DNA of 64,000 nucleotides from Aquimarina aggregata (lineage in GTDB: Bacteria > Bacteroidota > Bacteroidia > Flavobacteriales > Flavobacteriaceae). Below, piece by piece: positions 10,001-20,400 of the stretch. The position numbers were made by a program, and so were the translations under genes. The notes beneath the pieces were generated by a model. It saw only the letters and a program-made list of their open reading frames with translations. It had not been told where the DNA came from and made no database searches. The DNA lies in NCBI RefSeq assembly GCF_001632745.1, contig NZ_LQRT01000001.1, positions 124,001 to 188,000 on the forward strand. Direction: 5' to 3'. Position 1 is the first letter of the stretch. Every line of letters begins with the position of its first letter.

Positions 10001-10127
10001 TACTCGTGAAAGACTAGAATCTATTTCAGGAGAAGATTCTTTACAAATAGAAGAGATTATGAATAATGGCAAAACTGTTGCCGGCACCCAAATTGCATTT
10101 AAAATTCCTTTAGAAACCGACTATTAG
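7071..10127 (+). CDS. LytS-type sensor histidine kinase with Reg_prop propeller
   Basis: This is a membrane sensor kinase of 1018 aa. After a signal peptide (cleavage near INAQ, ~residue 24), about ten Reg_prop blades (recurring IWAGT, LWLGT and NLWFG motifs) form a periplasmic beta-propeller to ~residue 650. A Y_Y_Y domain follows (~690-765), then one membrane helix (~775-795), a His_kinase domain with the phospho-acceptor in NPHFIFNVLNG, and an ATPase with the N box ENAVRHG. The ligand is unknown; related architectures sense glycans or envelope cues. It is 8 bp upstream of its LytTR response regulator, a clear two-gene system. Confidence 0.93.
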   Translation: MNLNRQIYIFSFLLCCTIYSINAQNNRLWAFTLEDGLPQSQVYDMVQDEMGYLWLGTQGGGLCRFNGEEFKIWNESDGLQSNYIHALNFVNDSLFIGTKRGLSIKTKNKFINLEGPRINKIYRFENKTYLATNVGIYQYTKELGLSKVKLNPKINTSIINDIAFDGKLFWVATSKGLWKLNAIKKSASIKERHSAHHFTAAVFYRNKIFAAAREEGILVLNTNARSYGNKWLSQPLRVNNISIHNLNELWFSTDNEGITIIDGDTRLHKKKINRKNGLTVSHVRKSIVDQQSNIWIATSGGGFYKYFQNNFMHYDQNTGLKGNRVYAIHTARDGIWASNSETGLIKIDSTGIHHIPQDDRLAEVKIRTITSDNSGNIWAGTEGKGILFKQRKQIDTIIVDSTIIKRQKKDSIILKFDTIPKTVYTNHILDSDDGLPSDWIRTILVDKSLIWAASYSSGIIRFKYDPARKRLLSSKKFNRKSGIKDLQIRHMTKGPKGKIWYATQNGHLGYIKNNRVKHLGNILNQKTAISTILFHDDKIFIGTAGRGIWWSDLDKIVIKKLKGRKKPYSDNIYQMIFDDQGNLWAGSERGVDKIELNQFNDIVDIYHYGRNDGFLGIETHLNAVTKDQEGNLWFGAIYGLTEYKPTVTTKTTIKPKLFFEDVEVAYRSVDSINLNSWANSDHVLRLKPNQTELSFSYKTIDLDHPNDIQYRFRLNNSEWSPWSSESKQNLAGLAYGSHYFSAQSRNYRWEESDLTTFRFFIDSPIYEKAWFQLAVLAAILLLVGGYALSYIRRVKQKNKVEQERLQMQNHLLSLEQKALRLQMNPHFIFNVLNGIKAMGTSNPLKMNNTINTFATLLRETLYNSRKDYITLDQEIQTLKHYIEIEKLMASKPFTYEISIDTDFDPEEILIPPMLIQPFVENAVRHGILKGSRDGELKVLFHTTEDFLHCTVKDNGQGIFQSQKAKTNTDHQSMALTVTRERLESISGEDSLQIEEIMNNGKTVAGTQIAFKIPLETDY

Positions 10128-10135
10128 AAAAAACT

Positions 10136-10885
10136 ATGCTTACAGCAATCATTGTAGAAGACATGCCCGATGCACTTCAACTTTTAAAAAGTGACTTACA
10201 GGCTAACCATCCAGAAATAAAAATTGTTGATACTGCGCAGAGCGTTGTTGAAGCAGCAAAATCTTTACGTAATACAGAACCTGATATTCTTTTTTTAGAT
10301 ATTATGTTAGGTGATGGAACTGGTTTTGATGTATTAGAAATATTTCCAGAACTAAAATCAAAAATTATTTTTGTTACCGCTAGTGATGAGTATGCAATCC
10401 GAGCTTTTAAATTTGCCGCTATAGACTATGTTTTAAAACCATATTCTAATGAAGAATTAGCGCAAGCTATTGCTAAAGCAAAAAAACAAATACAACCAAA
10501 CAAAGAACGCTTAAACATTTTAAAAGATACTTTATCTGCTCCAGAGCAAAAACCTGATAAAATATCACTTCATACACTAGATAAAATTATTATTGTGAGT
10601 CTTGATGATATCATTAGGTGTGAATCAGATAGTAATAATACTATCTTTTATCTTCAGGATGGACAAAAAATATTTGTAACAAAAACATTAAAGTACTTTG
10701 CAGATATGCTCAAAAACTATCAGTTTTTAAGAGTTCATCAAAGTCATTTAGTCAATTTACAATGCATTAGTGCTTTTATCAAAACCGATGGAGGGTATCT
10801 TATGTTAAAAAACGGAGAAAACATACCTGTATCTGTAAGAAAGAAAAATGAAGTAATGGAGATTTTAGACCAACTTCATAGGTAA
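10136..10885 (+). CDS. LytTR-family response regulator
   Basis: This is the partner of the preceding kinase. It has an N-terminal receiver domain with acidic pocket ED at residues 8-9, phospho-acceptor Asp55 in FLDIMLG, and a conserved Lys in VLKPYSNEE. The C-terminal LytTR DNA-binding domain (~150-245) has the typical FLRVHQSHLVN and IPVSVRKK blocks. At 249 aa it is a standard AlgR/LytR-type regulator. No operator can be assigned, and the regulated genes are unknown. Confidence 0.95.
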   Translation: MLTAIIVEDMPDALQLLKSDLQANHPEIKIVDTAQSVVEAAKSLRNTEPDILFLDIMLGDGTGFDVLEIFPELKSKIIFVTASDEYAIRAFKFAAIDYVLKPYSNEELAQAIAKAKKQIQPNKERLNILKDTLSAPEQKPDKISLHTLDKIIIVSLDDIIRCESDSNNTIFYLQDGQKIFVTKTLKYFADMLKNYQFLRVHQSHLVNLQCISAFIKTDGGYLMLKNGENIPVSVRKKNEVMEILDQLHR

Positions 10886-11052
10886 TACAATAAGACAATT
10901 AGAAAAAGAGGAACAGAGAAATCAATACCGCTTTAGTTTAAACTTAACACTAAGTATTTGGTTTTATAGTTCCAAAATAACAATAAACTTTTTCTAAATT
11001 TAACATTGTATGACTCTATTTTGCCTTTATTTCATAACTCCATAAAAAACCA

Positions 11053-11961
11053 TCATTCAATTTCCATATAAACTTCTGCCGTCCATTTAACATCCTTTAC
11101 ATCAGTATGAGGATTATTGTGATAAACCTCTACAATAGTTTTCAGAGGTTTAATTTGTTTATCTAAAGTATATTGACATAAAGCATACCATGCCCTATCT
11201 ATATAACTATAGTTACCTTGAAAGGTAGCTTTCAAAGATTTTTTAGCGACTACTTTTTTATATTTTATCTCACTATGTACAGGAAAATCATCAAGTTTTT
11301 CAATAGGGAAACAGAAATTAAAATTCAATTTTCCTGTATTTTTATTCCAGTCTAATATTTCGATAAATGGATTTGATTTTAATGTTAAATTATGGTTTTT
11401 CAAAAAAGTATTAATATAAGTGCTGTTATTAATCATATTGACTGCCTTTGCATTTTGGTTACAAGAAATATTCACGTATGCCACAAAGGATTCTGGACTT
11501 TTTTGTTCGCCATCTATTACAACTTTAAACTGATCCAAATGCGATAATAAGGTCGCATTAAAACCTGTAAATTCCTGATGGATTAATGTTTGGATGGGTG
11601 AAATACCAAGTAATTTTTTAATACGAGTTCGTATAGGTTTGTCCAAATCATTTACTCCTATAAAGACTTTGGTGATGGAATCATTGATTTTGTGCATTTT
11701 CCAATCAAATTCTAATTTATAAGATTCAAAATCATAGGTATGGATTAAATTTTCGAATGGTTTCTTTTTACTAAATACAGTTTTCGTATTCCCTTTATTA
11801 AGACTAGCGTTCCATCCCAGAACATTATGATAAACAGTACCTGGCGATGTTTCTGCCTGTATAACAACCTCAAAGTCATATGTTTTTATGAATAAGTACC
11901 AAGCAAAAAATACTAGTAACGAAATAAGGCATCCAAATGCTATTCTTTTTATATGCATCAT
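11053..11961 (-). CDS. Membrane-anchored SRPBCC / GyrI-like effector-binding protein
   Basis: The N terminus has one hydrophobic helix (residues ~6-24) and no lipobox, so the protein is probably anchored in the inner membrane with the rest outside. Residues ~35-150 resemble a polyketide-cyclase/SRPBCC fold, and residues ~200-302 resemble the GyrI/AraC effector-binding fold, ending in the typical KWTAEVYMEIE strand. No DNA-binding domain is present, so it would bind a small molecule without acting directly on DNA. Function unknown; fold assignment is by eye and moderate. Its ATG lies 4 bp past the stop of the readthrough frame of the broken ASPIC gene. Confidence 0.65.
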   Translation of the reverse strand: MMHIKRIAFGCLISLLVFFAWYLFIKTYDFEVVIQAETSPGTVYHNVLGWNASLNKGNTKTVFSKKKPFENLIHTYDFESYKLEFDWKMHKINDSITKVFIGVNDLDKPIRTRIKKLLGISPIQTLIHQEFTGFNATLLSHLDQFKVVIDGEQKSPESFVAYVNISCNQNAKAVNMINNSTYINTFLKNHNLTLKSNPFIEILDWNKNTGKLNFNFCFPIEKLDDFPVHSEIKYKKVVAKKSLKATFQGNYSYIDRAWYALCQYTLDKQIKPLKTIVEVYHNNPHTDVKDVKWTAEVYMEIE

Positions 11962-12070
11962 AATGTTATTTTGTTTTTAGGGATTCATTTTTCATTGCCA
12001 TATTCAATTCATAAATTTCTACAGGAGCATTATGTACCATGATCAAAATATATATATTTTTGCACCCATC

Positions 12071-12442
12071 TCAATTGACATCAATCATAGTGACTCCTGT
12101 ATTCCAATGAGAGTTTCCTCCTATACCTGCATTATCCGTTATGTCTTCAAACTGGAAACCTTCTTTATTTAAATATAGTTTATTCTGAACTTGATTACCT
12201 GTAAAAAAAAGATCGGGTAGGTCATCATTATTAATATCGCCAATAGCTATTCCGCCGCCATTATAATAGTAAAGGTAATCGAGAATAGTAAGTTTTTGAG
12301 TTGGTTGTAAGGTATTCTGGAACGTTATATTACTTTTTTTACTAGGCACTAAATGAAATAATTTGTTCTGCTTTTGTTGACACCCTATACTAAGTATCAC
12401 AATGACCACTACATACAACCATTTGGATAACATATTATTCAT
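12071..12442 (-). pseudogene. Truncated ASPIC/UnbV FG-GAP lipoprotein (5' fragment)
   Basis: This is a second copy of the neighbouring 1135-aa lipoprotein, cut to about 123 aa. The lipoprotein signal (LSIGC) and first FG-GAP repeat (NGGGIAIGDINNDD, later WNTGVTMIDVN) align well with the intact copy, then a TGA stop falls where that copy has Ala of INADGW. Reading past the TGA, the same frame gives DG, then IYI as in the intact gene, and then unrelated sequence for about 26 codons to a TAA at 11966. The ATG at 12442 overlaps the end of the upstream gene by 8 bp, so it was once translated in the same operon. A working 120-residue lipoprotein is possible but unlikely. Confidence 0.75.
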
Positions 12443-15400
12443 GTTGTTGTACCTCATATATTAATGGAATCTCATCGTTAATACCTATTATAAGGCGTGT
12501 ATCTTTCTTTGGAGAATTGAATGTTTTTATGGAATTGATGACTCCATCGATAAAAAAACCAGAATCTGCATAGTTGACCCAATTAAAATTAGCTTTACCA
12601 TCTCCTAACAAAACACCGCCAAAACTGGCGTCTAATTGCGAAAATTGAGGTTTTAACGAATAATTATTACCTCCAAAAATGATATCAAGGTTTCCATCAT
12701 TATTAAGGTCTAATAATGCAATATCATTTATACATGAAAATTGTGCTTGCGGTGGTAACTTCTTTATCACAAAACTACTGTCTCCATTATTAATAGCAAC
12801 CACACTCTCAGAAATGCCAACAGATTTTTTGATAGTTCTCTCTATCTTTTTTGCAGGAAACAGTTCGTGTATTGTCTTTTTTGCGTAAGCTGCAAATCTT
12901 AGATTTTTCTTTTTTAAAATGGGTACTTGATTTGTCAGTTCTCTTTTTAAATGTACAGGTACATCTTTTCCGTTCACTGATGTTGTAAAAATCTGTTCAA
13001 TAGCTCCATTGTTATCAAAATCATTAATATACATTTTTAGGACATTGGTACTATCTGGTTTATATATAGAATTTGTACCACTATTTCCTAAAACGATATC
13101 GATATCCCCATCATTATCAATATCTTTGGTTGTACAAGTTTTCCACCATCCCGTCAATGCAGTTAGATTAGTGCGTAATCGTGTTAATTTTGCATCTTTT
13201 GTTAGATAGATATGGACTCCACCCCAATCCTCTGTTACGACAAGGTCTTTTATACCATCTGTATTCATATCGGCCCAAGTAGCATCGGTAATCATCCCTA
13301 ATTGTTTTAGATCAACGGCCTTCTCTTTTAATTGGTTTGTGAAATTTCCTTTTCCATCATTTTCCAATAAAAAATGAGAAGGATTCATTCCATAAACTCC
13401 AGGAACACTTCTGCTTCCTACAAAAACATCTATATCACCGTCTGAATCATAATCATAAGGCGCTATTATCGAAGTATTATAAAAATTACTGGGAATTTTA
13501 AGGGTACTTTTTGTAAAATCTCCTTTACCATTATTAAGGTATAATCTCAAATCAAAATTACTTTTCATACCATCGATTTGATTGCCTCCAGAACCAACAA
13601 GAAGATCTACATGACCATCTCCATTGGCATCCAGAAAAGCAGCAGCAGTATCTTCAAAATCAGAATCTTTAGAGAGGTCTATAGGTCTTTTTTTAAGAAA
13701 CCCTTTTTCTTTTTGCAGATATATTTGTCCGGATTGGCCTTTGGAACCCCCAATAAAAAAATCTTCGACTCCATCATTATCTACATCACTAACACTAATA
13801 ACTGGACCTTCTTTTGAAAGCATTTTATAGATCAACCCTTCATAATTAAAATCAATATAATGGTTCTCTTCATGTTTTAGTAAGCTTGCATTTTTTACTT
13901 CTGTCAGAAAGGTATTATTTTCATTAATTAATTTATTTGATGATGTAATTCCTGCTTCTTTTTGATCGAGAGTTACTAGTTGATTGGTAACTATATTTTT
14001 CATGACCTGTCTGCTGTTATCGGGCCATGTGATTATTAATGAATCTATTTTTTTATGTTGTCCAGTACCAATCGTCATTACATAATCCACAGAAGATTGA
14101 AAACCTCTAGAAGGTTGTACTTGTTGATGTATAATTTCATCTTGTATATACATGTTGACAATACTTCCTATACCAAAGGTATTTCTATCTTTTCCTAATA
14201 ACTTTAACCGAATATGAGTATTTGTTGTTTGATGATTCGTTTCATTTCTATACACGAATACAGGTTGGTTCACGTTATTTACGACCAAGTCAAGATCACC
14301 ATCATTGTCTAAATCTCCGTATGAGGAACCATTAGAGAAGCTATTTTCCTCAAAACCCCATGGCTTTACAACATTCGAAAAGGTTAAATCCTTATTATTT
14401 TTGAATGCGAAATTAGGAATTGGCGTACTCGGCATTCTTTTAACAATCGTATCCATGCCTATTTTTTTACCTGTTCGTATCATTTTTTTTAGAATATCAT
14501 CTGCAAAAAAATCCATGAAATCTTGATTTGTAAGATCATGAGAAATACCATTAGATACAAAAACATCTTTGAATCCATCATTATCCATATCAAATAAAAC
14601 TGCACCCCAGCTCCAATCCGTCATTGCTATTCCTGAATAGAATGCTATTTCAGAAAAACTTTGATTTCCATTATTAAGCTGCAAGGTGTTTTGCATGTAT
14701 TGTTTATGGAAATTTTTACGCTGTTTAAGTTCGAATATATCATATCCCTCAAATTCTATAGTTTCTTTAAGGCGTTGATTTGCCTCTGGCAGCATATCTG
14801 TAACAAAAATATCAGGATGCCCATCATTATTAATATCAGCTAAATCGGTTCCCATCGAGGATAAACTAATATGAGGAGTCCAGGCTTTTATTTCTTCAGA
14901 AAATGTTCCGTTTTTGTTATTTATATAGAGATAATCTTGCTCATAAAAATCATTAGAAACATAAATATCGGGCCATAAGTCATTATTAATATCCCCTATA
15001 GTAATTCCTAATCCAAAACCTATAAGACTGCCATAAATACCAGCACTTTCGCTTACATCTACAAATAAATCATTATCATTACGCAGTAATCTATCTCCTC
15101 CTCCTTTTAGTATGTCTTTTACATTCCAATCCTTACTTCTAAGCTCTCTCTTATTAGAATAACTCAAACTGTTTACAGGAACAAAACTGTTATTTAATAG
15201 ATACACATCTAAATCACCATCTTTATCATAATCAACAAAGGCAGCATGAGTAGTAAACCCGGTATCGGCTAGATTATAAGCCTCTGCTTTTTCGGTAAAA
15301 GTGAGGTCTTTATTATTAATATAGAGCTCGTTTTTCTGGTTATCACCATCGACGTTACCTGCATTACAAATATAGATATCCAACCATCCATCGGCGTTAA

Positions 15401-15842
15401 TATCTACCATAACAACTCCTGTAGACCATGTATTTTTGCCAGACATTCCAGAGGACTCAGTAATATCTTTAAACTCAAAACCCTTTTGATTTAAGTATAT
15501 TTTGTTACTGCCTTGGTTTGCTGTTAGTACAATATCTGAAAAACCATCATTATTGATATCTCCTATAGCAACTCCGCCTCCATTATAGAAATTCCGGTAA
15601 TTAAATATATTTAAATCTTGTGTATTTGTAATTGAATTTTCAAATGAGATATTTGTTTTTTCTGAAGATAGCTTAGTAAAAAGAGGAGGGGCTTTAAACT
15701 TCTGAAAATTCTTATCTACATCGCAAGATGCACTGCCAATTAGTAGTAATATTAATACCGTAAGTCTATTTTTAAAAACCAAATTTTTAAATCTTAAGTT
15801 ATAGTAACATATCATATATGATATGCCTGATCTTATTTTCAA
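12435..15842 (-). CDS. ASPIC/UnbV-type VCBS (FG-GAP) repeat lipoprotein
   Basis: This is a surface-exposed lipoprotein of about 1135 aa encoded after a SusC/SusD pair. It has a lipobox (GSASC, Cys40 counted from the ATG), many FG-GAP/VCBS calcium-binding repeats (motifs like DINNDG and DYDKDGD) and an ASPIC/UnbV segment near residues 545-620 (GRNTFGIG-like block, GFQSSVDY, ITWPD), followed by a second propeller half. The ATG at 15842 gives an unusually long n-region; a TTG at codon 21 would give a compact 20-residue signal. Such proteins commonly accompany SusCD in Flavobacteriia and probably help capture substrate. The role is inferred from context. Confidence 0.85.
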   Translation of the reverse strand: MKIRSGISYMICYYNLRFKNLVFKNRLTVLILLLIGSASCDVDKNFQKFKAPPLFTKLSSEKTNISFENSITNTQDLNIFNYRNFYNGGGVAIGDINNDGFSDIVLTANQGSNKIYLNQKGFEFKDITESSGMSGKNTWSTGVVMVDINADGWLDIYICNAGNVDGDNQKNELYINNKDLTFTEKAEAYNLADTGFTTHAAFVDYDKDGDLDVYLLNNSFVPVNSLSYSNKRELRSKDWNVKDILKGGGDRLLRNDNDLFVDVSESAGIYGSLIGFGLGITIGDINNDLWPDIYVSNDFYEQDYLYINNKNGTFSEEIKAWTPHISLSSMGTDLADINNDGHPDIFVTDMLPEANQRLKETIEFEGYDIFELKQRKNFHKQYMQNTLQLNNGNQSFSEIAFYSGIAMTDWSWGAVLFDMDNDGFKDVFVSNGISHDLTNQDFMDFFADDILKKMIRTGKKIGMDTIVKRMPSTPIPNFAFKNNKDLTFSNVVKPWGFEENSFSNGSSYGDLDNDGDLDLVVNNVNQPVFVYRNETNHQTTNTHIRLKLLGKDRNTFGIGSIVNMYIQDEIIHQQVQPSRGFQSSVDYVMTIGTGQHKKIDSLIITWPDNSRQVMKNIVTNQLVTLDQKEAGITSSNKLINENNTFLTEVKNASLLKHEENHYIDFNYEGLIYKMLSKEGPVISVSDVDNDGVEDFFIGGSKGQSGQIYLQKEKGFLKKRPIDLSKDSDFEDTAAAFLDANGDGHVDLLVGSGGNQIDGMKSNFDLRLYLNNGKGDFTKSTLKIPSNFYNTSIIAPYDYDSDGDIDVFVGSRSVPGVYGMNPSHFLLENDGKGNFTNQLKEKAVDLKQLGMITDATWADMNTDGIKDLVVTEDWGGVHIYLTKDAKLTRLRTNLTALTGWWKTCTTKDIDNDGDIDIVLGNSGTNSIYKPDSTNVLKMYINDFDNNGAIEQIFTTSVNGKDVPVHLKRELTNQVPILKKKNLRFAAYAKKTIHELFPAKKIERTIKKSVGISESVVAINNGDSSFVIKKLPPQAQFSCINDIALLDLNNDGNLDIIFGGNNYSLKPQFSQLDASFGGVLLGDGKANFNWVNYADSGFFIDGVINSIKTFNSPKKDTRLIIGINDEIPLIYEVQQHE

Positions 15843-15862
15843 AGATCAGACATATCGTTAAA

Positions 15863-17419
15863 TTAATATCCTGGATTTTGATTTAAACTTGGGTTTGCTA
15901 GTAACGCCGTTGGCGGTATTGGGTATAAAACTCTTTCAGAAGTAGTTGCTGGTTTTTCTTGCCATGCATCTAAAAACTTACCAAACCTGATTAGATCATT
16001 TCTTCTCCAACCTTCCCAATACAATTCTCTTCCTCTTTCTTGCAATAGATTATCAGCAGTTATTGCTGTAAAAGGTGAAGGAGTTTCAAACCTTACGGCT
16101 CTCACATCATTAATGATCGTTAAAGCAGTCTGCCCCATTGGATCAGTTCCACCTCTAAAAAGTGCTTCTGCTTTATTCATTAGTACATCTCCATATCTCA
16201 ATAACACCATACTGTTGTTTGGGTTATCCGCATTATCAATCCCCCCTGTGAAATCAGGAATATATTTTAACACTCTAATTCCTTCTACTTCTCCATTTAC
16301 TTTAAGAGTAACTTCTCTTGTAAAATTAACAGGAGTCACCCCATCTCGTGCAAACACCATATTTCCTTCGTCATCAAACTGTTGACCAATTAAAAACCCT
16401 GCACTCACCCCTGAACTATTTGTATAAGGGTTTGTAGCGCTATTATAGGGGCCTCCTAAACGACTATCACCTTCTTCAAAGGTGTCATAAAAATCTGAAA
16501 GTGTAGCATAACCACTCCATCCATTTGGTTTTTGATTCCAATGTAAAGAACAATTCCATTTTGCTTTAAATTGAGGTATTTGCGATCCCGGCACAGAAAA
16601 AATCAACTCAGTACTTTGCACATCATTTAGTTCGGCAAACGTATTAAAATAACCCTCTACCCCAGGAGATAATGAATATACTCCTGAATTTATGATATCA
16701 TTAGCATAGGTTACTACTTGATTCATATCCTCTGAACCAAACGTAAATGTTCCCGAACTTCTATCGTCTGCCTCATACACTGCTTTATTAAGGTAAAGTT
16801 TACATAATAAAGCTCTTGCCGTATTCTTATTTGCCAAATTTGGATTGGAAGTGTCTGGCAAATCTGATAATGCAGATTCTAAGTCATCGATAAGAAACTG
16901 AACAGACTCAGCTCCATCACGAACCAACGGATCTACTTCTAAACCTTCTGTAGCTCCCCTAAATGTTGTAATCCCCCAAAAATCTAAAATATGAAACATA
17001 TAATATGCTCTTACCACCTTGGCTTCTGCTATTATTTGTGATGTTGCACCATTACCCTCGATTGCCTGTGTAGCTCTAAAAACCCCTTCATGCAAATCGC
17101 TCCATACAGTTCTAATAAATAAGTGATCAGGAGCCCAAGAGTGTAAATGCATTTGTTGAAAAACTCCGTTATCAAACCAGTCTCCTCCTCTGGTTGGTCC
17201 CATGAGTACATCAGAAGAATGCTCTGATAATCCAAAAATTGTACGCTCATTAGCAAACTCTCTAAGTTGACCATAAGCAGATGCTAACAAATCACTAGAT
17301 TCTCCTACTCCTTCGGGTTCTATACCACCAAGGTTCTCAAACTCTAAATCGGTACAAGATGCTACCAAAAGAAAGCCTATAAAACCTATCATTAATTTTA
17401 ATTTATTTTTTATTTTCAT
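15863..17419 (-). CDS. SusD/RagB-family outer-membrane lipoprotein
   Basis: This is a nutrient-binding lipoprotein that caps the SusC channel on the cell surface. The signal peptide ends with a lipobox at Cys22 (LLVASC). The body is helix-rich with SusD-type TPR and ends in the characteristic RELYWEGWRRNDLIRFGKF block and a terminal YPIPPTALLANP stretch. The length of 518 aa is typical. It lies 63 bp downstream of susC and 20 bp upstream of the ASPIC lipoprotein, so they are co-transcribed. The substrate (glycan, peptide or other) cannot be read from sequence, and no enzyme genes accompany the locus. Confidence 0.95.
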   Translation of the reverse strand: MKIKNKLKLMIGFIGFLLVASCTDLEFENLGGIEPEGVGESSDLLASAYGQLREFANERTIFGLSEHSSDVLMGPTRGGDWFDNGVFQQMHLHSWAPDHLFIRTVWSDLHEGVFRATQAIEGNGATSQIIAEAKVVRAYYMFHILDFWGITTFRGATEGLEVDPLVRDGAESVQFLIDDLESALSDLPDTSNPNLANKNTARALLCKLYLNKAVYEADDRSSGTFTFGSEDMNQVVTYANDIINSGVYSLSPGVEGYFNTFAELNDVQSTELIFSVPGSQIPQFKAKWNCSLHWNQKPNGWSGYATLSDFYDTFEEGDSRLGGPYNSATNPYTNSSGVSAGFLIGQQFDDEGNMVFARDGVTPVNFTREVTLKVNGEVEGIRVLKYIPDFTGGIDNADNPNNSMVLLRYGDVLMNKAEALFRGGTDPMGQTALTIINDVRAVRFETPSPFTAITADNLLQERGRELYWEGWRRNDLIRFGKFLDAWQEKPATTSERVLYPIPPTALLANPSLNQNPGY

Positions 17420-17482
17420 TTCTGTGAATTTTAATAATTATTTTTCAAGACACCTATTCTAAAACTAACTCTGATGTCCTAA

Positions 17483-20400
17483 TTAAAAAGAAACTGAAAG
17501 TCCAACCACCAAATTACGAGCTCTTGGATATGCAGAATAATCAATCCCAAAAGAAGGTACGCCATTGATATTTTTGTCAACATTTACTTCTGGATCTTGA
17601 CCAGAATAGCCTGTAATAGTAAATAGATTTTGACCTGTTGCACTTATTCTTAAGCTCTGGACAAACTTAATTTTATCTGTATTGAATGTATAGCCGATAG
17701 ATAAGTTTTGCAACCTTATGAATGATCCATCCTCTAAAAACCGAGTAGAAACCCCATTACCATTGGTGTCAGCCTCGTTTGTACCTATCACATCTTGTGT
17801 TACATTATGACCACCCACAAGTGCTGATCTATAAAATTGTGCATTGGCATTATTGTTATAAATGTATGCTCCAACAGAACCGGAGAAAAATACATTCATA
17901 TCAAAATTTTTATATGTTATATCATTAGAAAAACCAAAAGTATAATCTGGCAGAGGTGATTTACCTATTAATTTTGCCTCACTTTCTATACTAAAACCAT
18001 TTTCATCAAAACCACCAAACTCAGGTATAAAATATGCGTATAATGGTTGACCTTGAGTAATAACCTGTGCAAATGCTCCAGTTAAGCCAGGACCACTAAT
18101 AGCACCCGTTTGTATAGTTCTATCTATTTTAGTTACTTCATTTTTATTGAAACCAACATTGAAAGAAGATGTCCAATTTGTCTTTTCTGTATCGATAATA
18201 GATACTTCTACGCCCATTTCAAAACCTTGATTAACTACCTCTGCATCCAGATTATCAAAAAAGAAAGGTGCAGGTGCAGGAACGGCACTATCTAATTGAA
18301 GTAATAAATCTGTAGTTGTTTTTTTATACACATCAAATGAGCCTCTTACTCTACTATTCATAAATGCAAAATCAATACCAGCGTTTAATTGAGTCGTGGT
18401 TTCCCATTTTAAATTCGGATTAGAAAATCTCGGAGCGGATAAATTATTATTACTATCATATCTTTGTATAGTAAGGGCTGCTCCTCCTGGAAATTCCTGA
18501 TTACCTGTAATACCATATCCTACTCTAAGTTTTAAATCATCGATTGAATCAGGAATAAAGTCTTCATCAGATATTCGCCAGGCAAAGGCTACCGATGGGA
18601 AATAACCATATCGATTGTTTTCTCCAAATTTACTTGAGCCATCAGCTCGCAAAGTACCTGTAAAGATATACTTATCGTCAAACGAATAAGTCAACCTTCC
18701 AAAGAAAGATTGAAGTTCATCTTTAGATGCAAAACTTCCTGCTTCTCCAGCCCTACCGATAGCGGTGGTAGCAGATTCTAAATTATTTAGCATCACATTA
18801 ATATCTGTTGTTTGAAAGTTTTCTACTGTGAATACTGAAGTTCTTAACGCAAAATCTTGAAACGAATACCCTACTAAAGCGTTTAGTCTACTTTTTTCGC
18901 TTATTTCTTTTGTATAGTTAAGGGTATGTTCTGCGAGTAGATTAGATTGAAAAACATCGGCAACAGTTACGATACCCCCTCTTGAAGAGATTGCGGCAAT
19001 AAGATTACTTGAGATTGCACTTTTACGCTCAGAACTAGAACGATCAATAGCAAAATTAAACTTATAACTAAAATTATCATTAAATCGATAGTTAGCAGAG
19101 ATATTACCTAAAAGTCTAAACGTATCCGTTTTGTCACTAGAAAATGCCAAAATAGCTGCAGGGTTAAGTTCAGAAACTCCTGGTTGATTAAAACTGCCAT
19201 CAGGGTTAAAAATTGGTTGTGTTGGATTTGCCCTATTTGCCGCACCTAATAAATCACCTGGCACACCAGCATCATTAGAAATTTGTGGATTATCATCAAG
19301 AATATTTGTGCCGGCTACAAAAGCATTTATCTTTAATCTATCATCAAACAATTTATACGTAGTATTAATAGTACCGGAATACACTTTGGTACCACTTCCT
19401 CTTACAATACCTTCTTGATCTTGTACTCCAAAAGACAAAGCATACACCGAAGAACCATCCTCATTACCACCACCATAACTAAAATGATGATTGTTAGAAT
19501 ACGCTGATCTATATACTACATCTTGCCAATCTGTATTTCCTCCTAAATCGGTGCCTCCTTCTGCTACAAATTCCTGAGCTGATAGTAATGGCAATCTATT
19601 TGTAATAGTACTTACAGCTACCGAAGTGTTATAAACTAACGAACTTTTACCTGACTTACCATTTTTTGTTGTAATTAAAATCACACCATTTGCTCCTCTG
19701 GACCCATAAATTGCTGTTGCAGAAGCATCTTTTAGAATATCGATACTTGTGATATCGTTTGGGTTAAGAAAACTAAGAGGGTTCTTAGGAGTAGTATTAC
19801 CATTACCAGCATCATTACCTCCAACATTAGCACCTGATGGGGCTATTGGCGAACCACTTAAAGGAACTCCATTAAGCACATATAAAGGCCCATTACCACT
19901 TCTAACAGAAGATGTTCCTCTTATTCTTACATTTACATTTCCTCCTGGTTCTCCTCCATCTGTAGAAATTTGAACACCCGCGGTTTTGCCTTGAATCAAT
20001 TGCTCTGGAGATGAAATTTGTCCTCTATTGAAAACTTCTGATTTTATAGTGGATACTGCACCAGTAACATCTCTTTTTCTGGAAGAGCCATATCCCACAA
20101 GAACAATTTCATCTAATCCTGCTGCATCCTCTTTTAAAACTATGTTTAAGGTAGTTTGATCATTAACTACTACTTCTTGAGTGGTAAAACCAAGAAAAGA
20201 GATGACTAAGGTTGGTGTATCTCCTTTTAAGGTAATAGAAAAATTACCATCAAAATCTGTTTGCACCCCATTGTCGGTATCTTTCTCAAGAATATTAGCC
20301 CCCGGTAAAGGCTGTCCTTTGTCATCAGAGACAATACCACTTACTTCTATTTGTTGATCTTCATCATTATTTATTTCTGATCTATCCCCAGAATTCTCTG

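Noticed and set aside
10897..10997. Inverted repeat TTAGAAAAAG/CTTTTTCTAA as a terminator between convergent genes
   Set aside because: The arms are about 80 nt apart and A+T-only at the ends; such matches are expected by chance in this composition.
12071..12073. TGA as a recoded (selenocysteine or readthrough) codon
   Set aside because: The homology beyond the TGA covers only a few residues and then disappears, and no downstream RNA structure supports recoding; decay is simpler.
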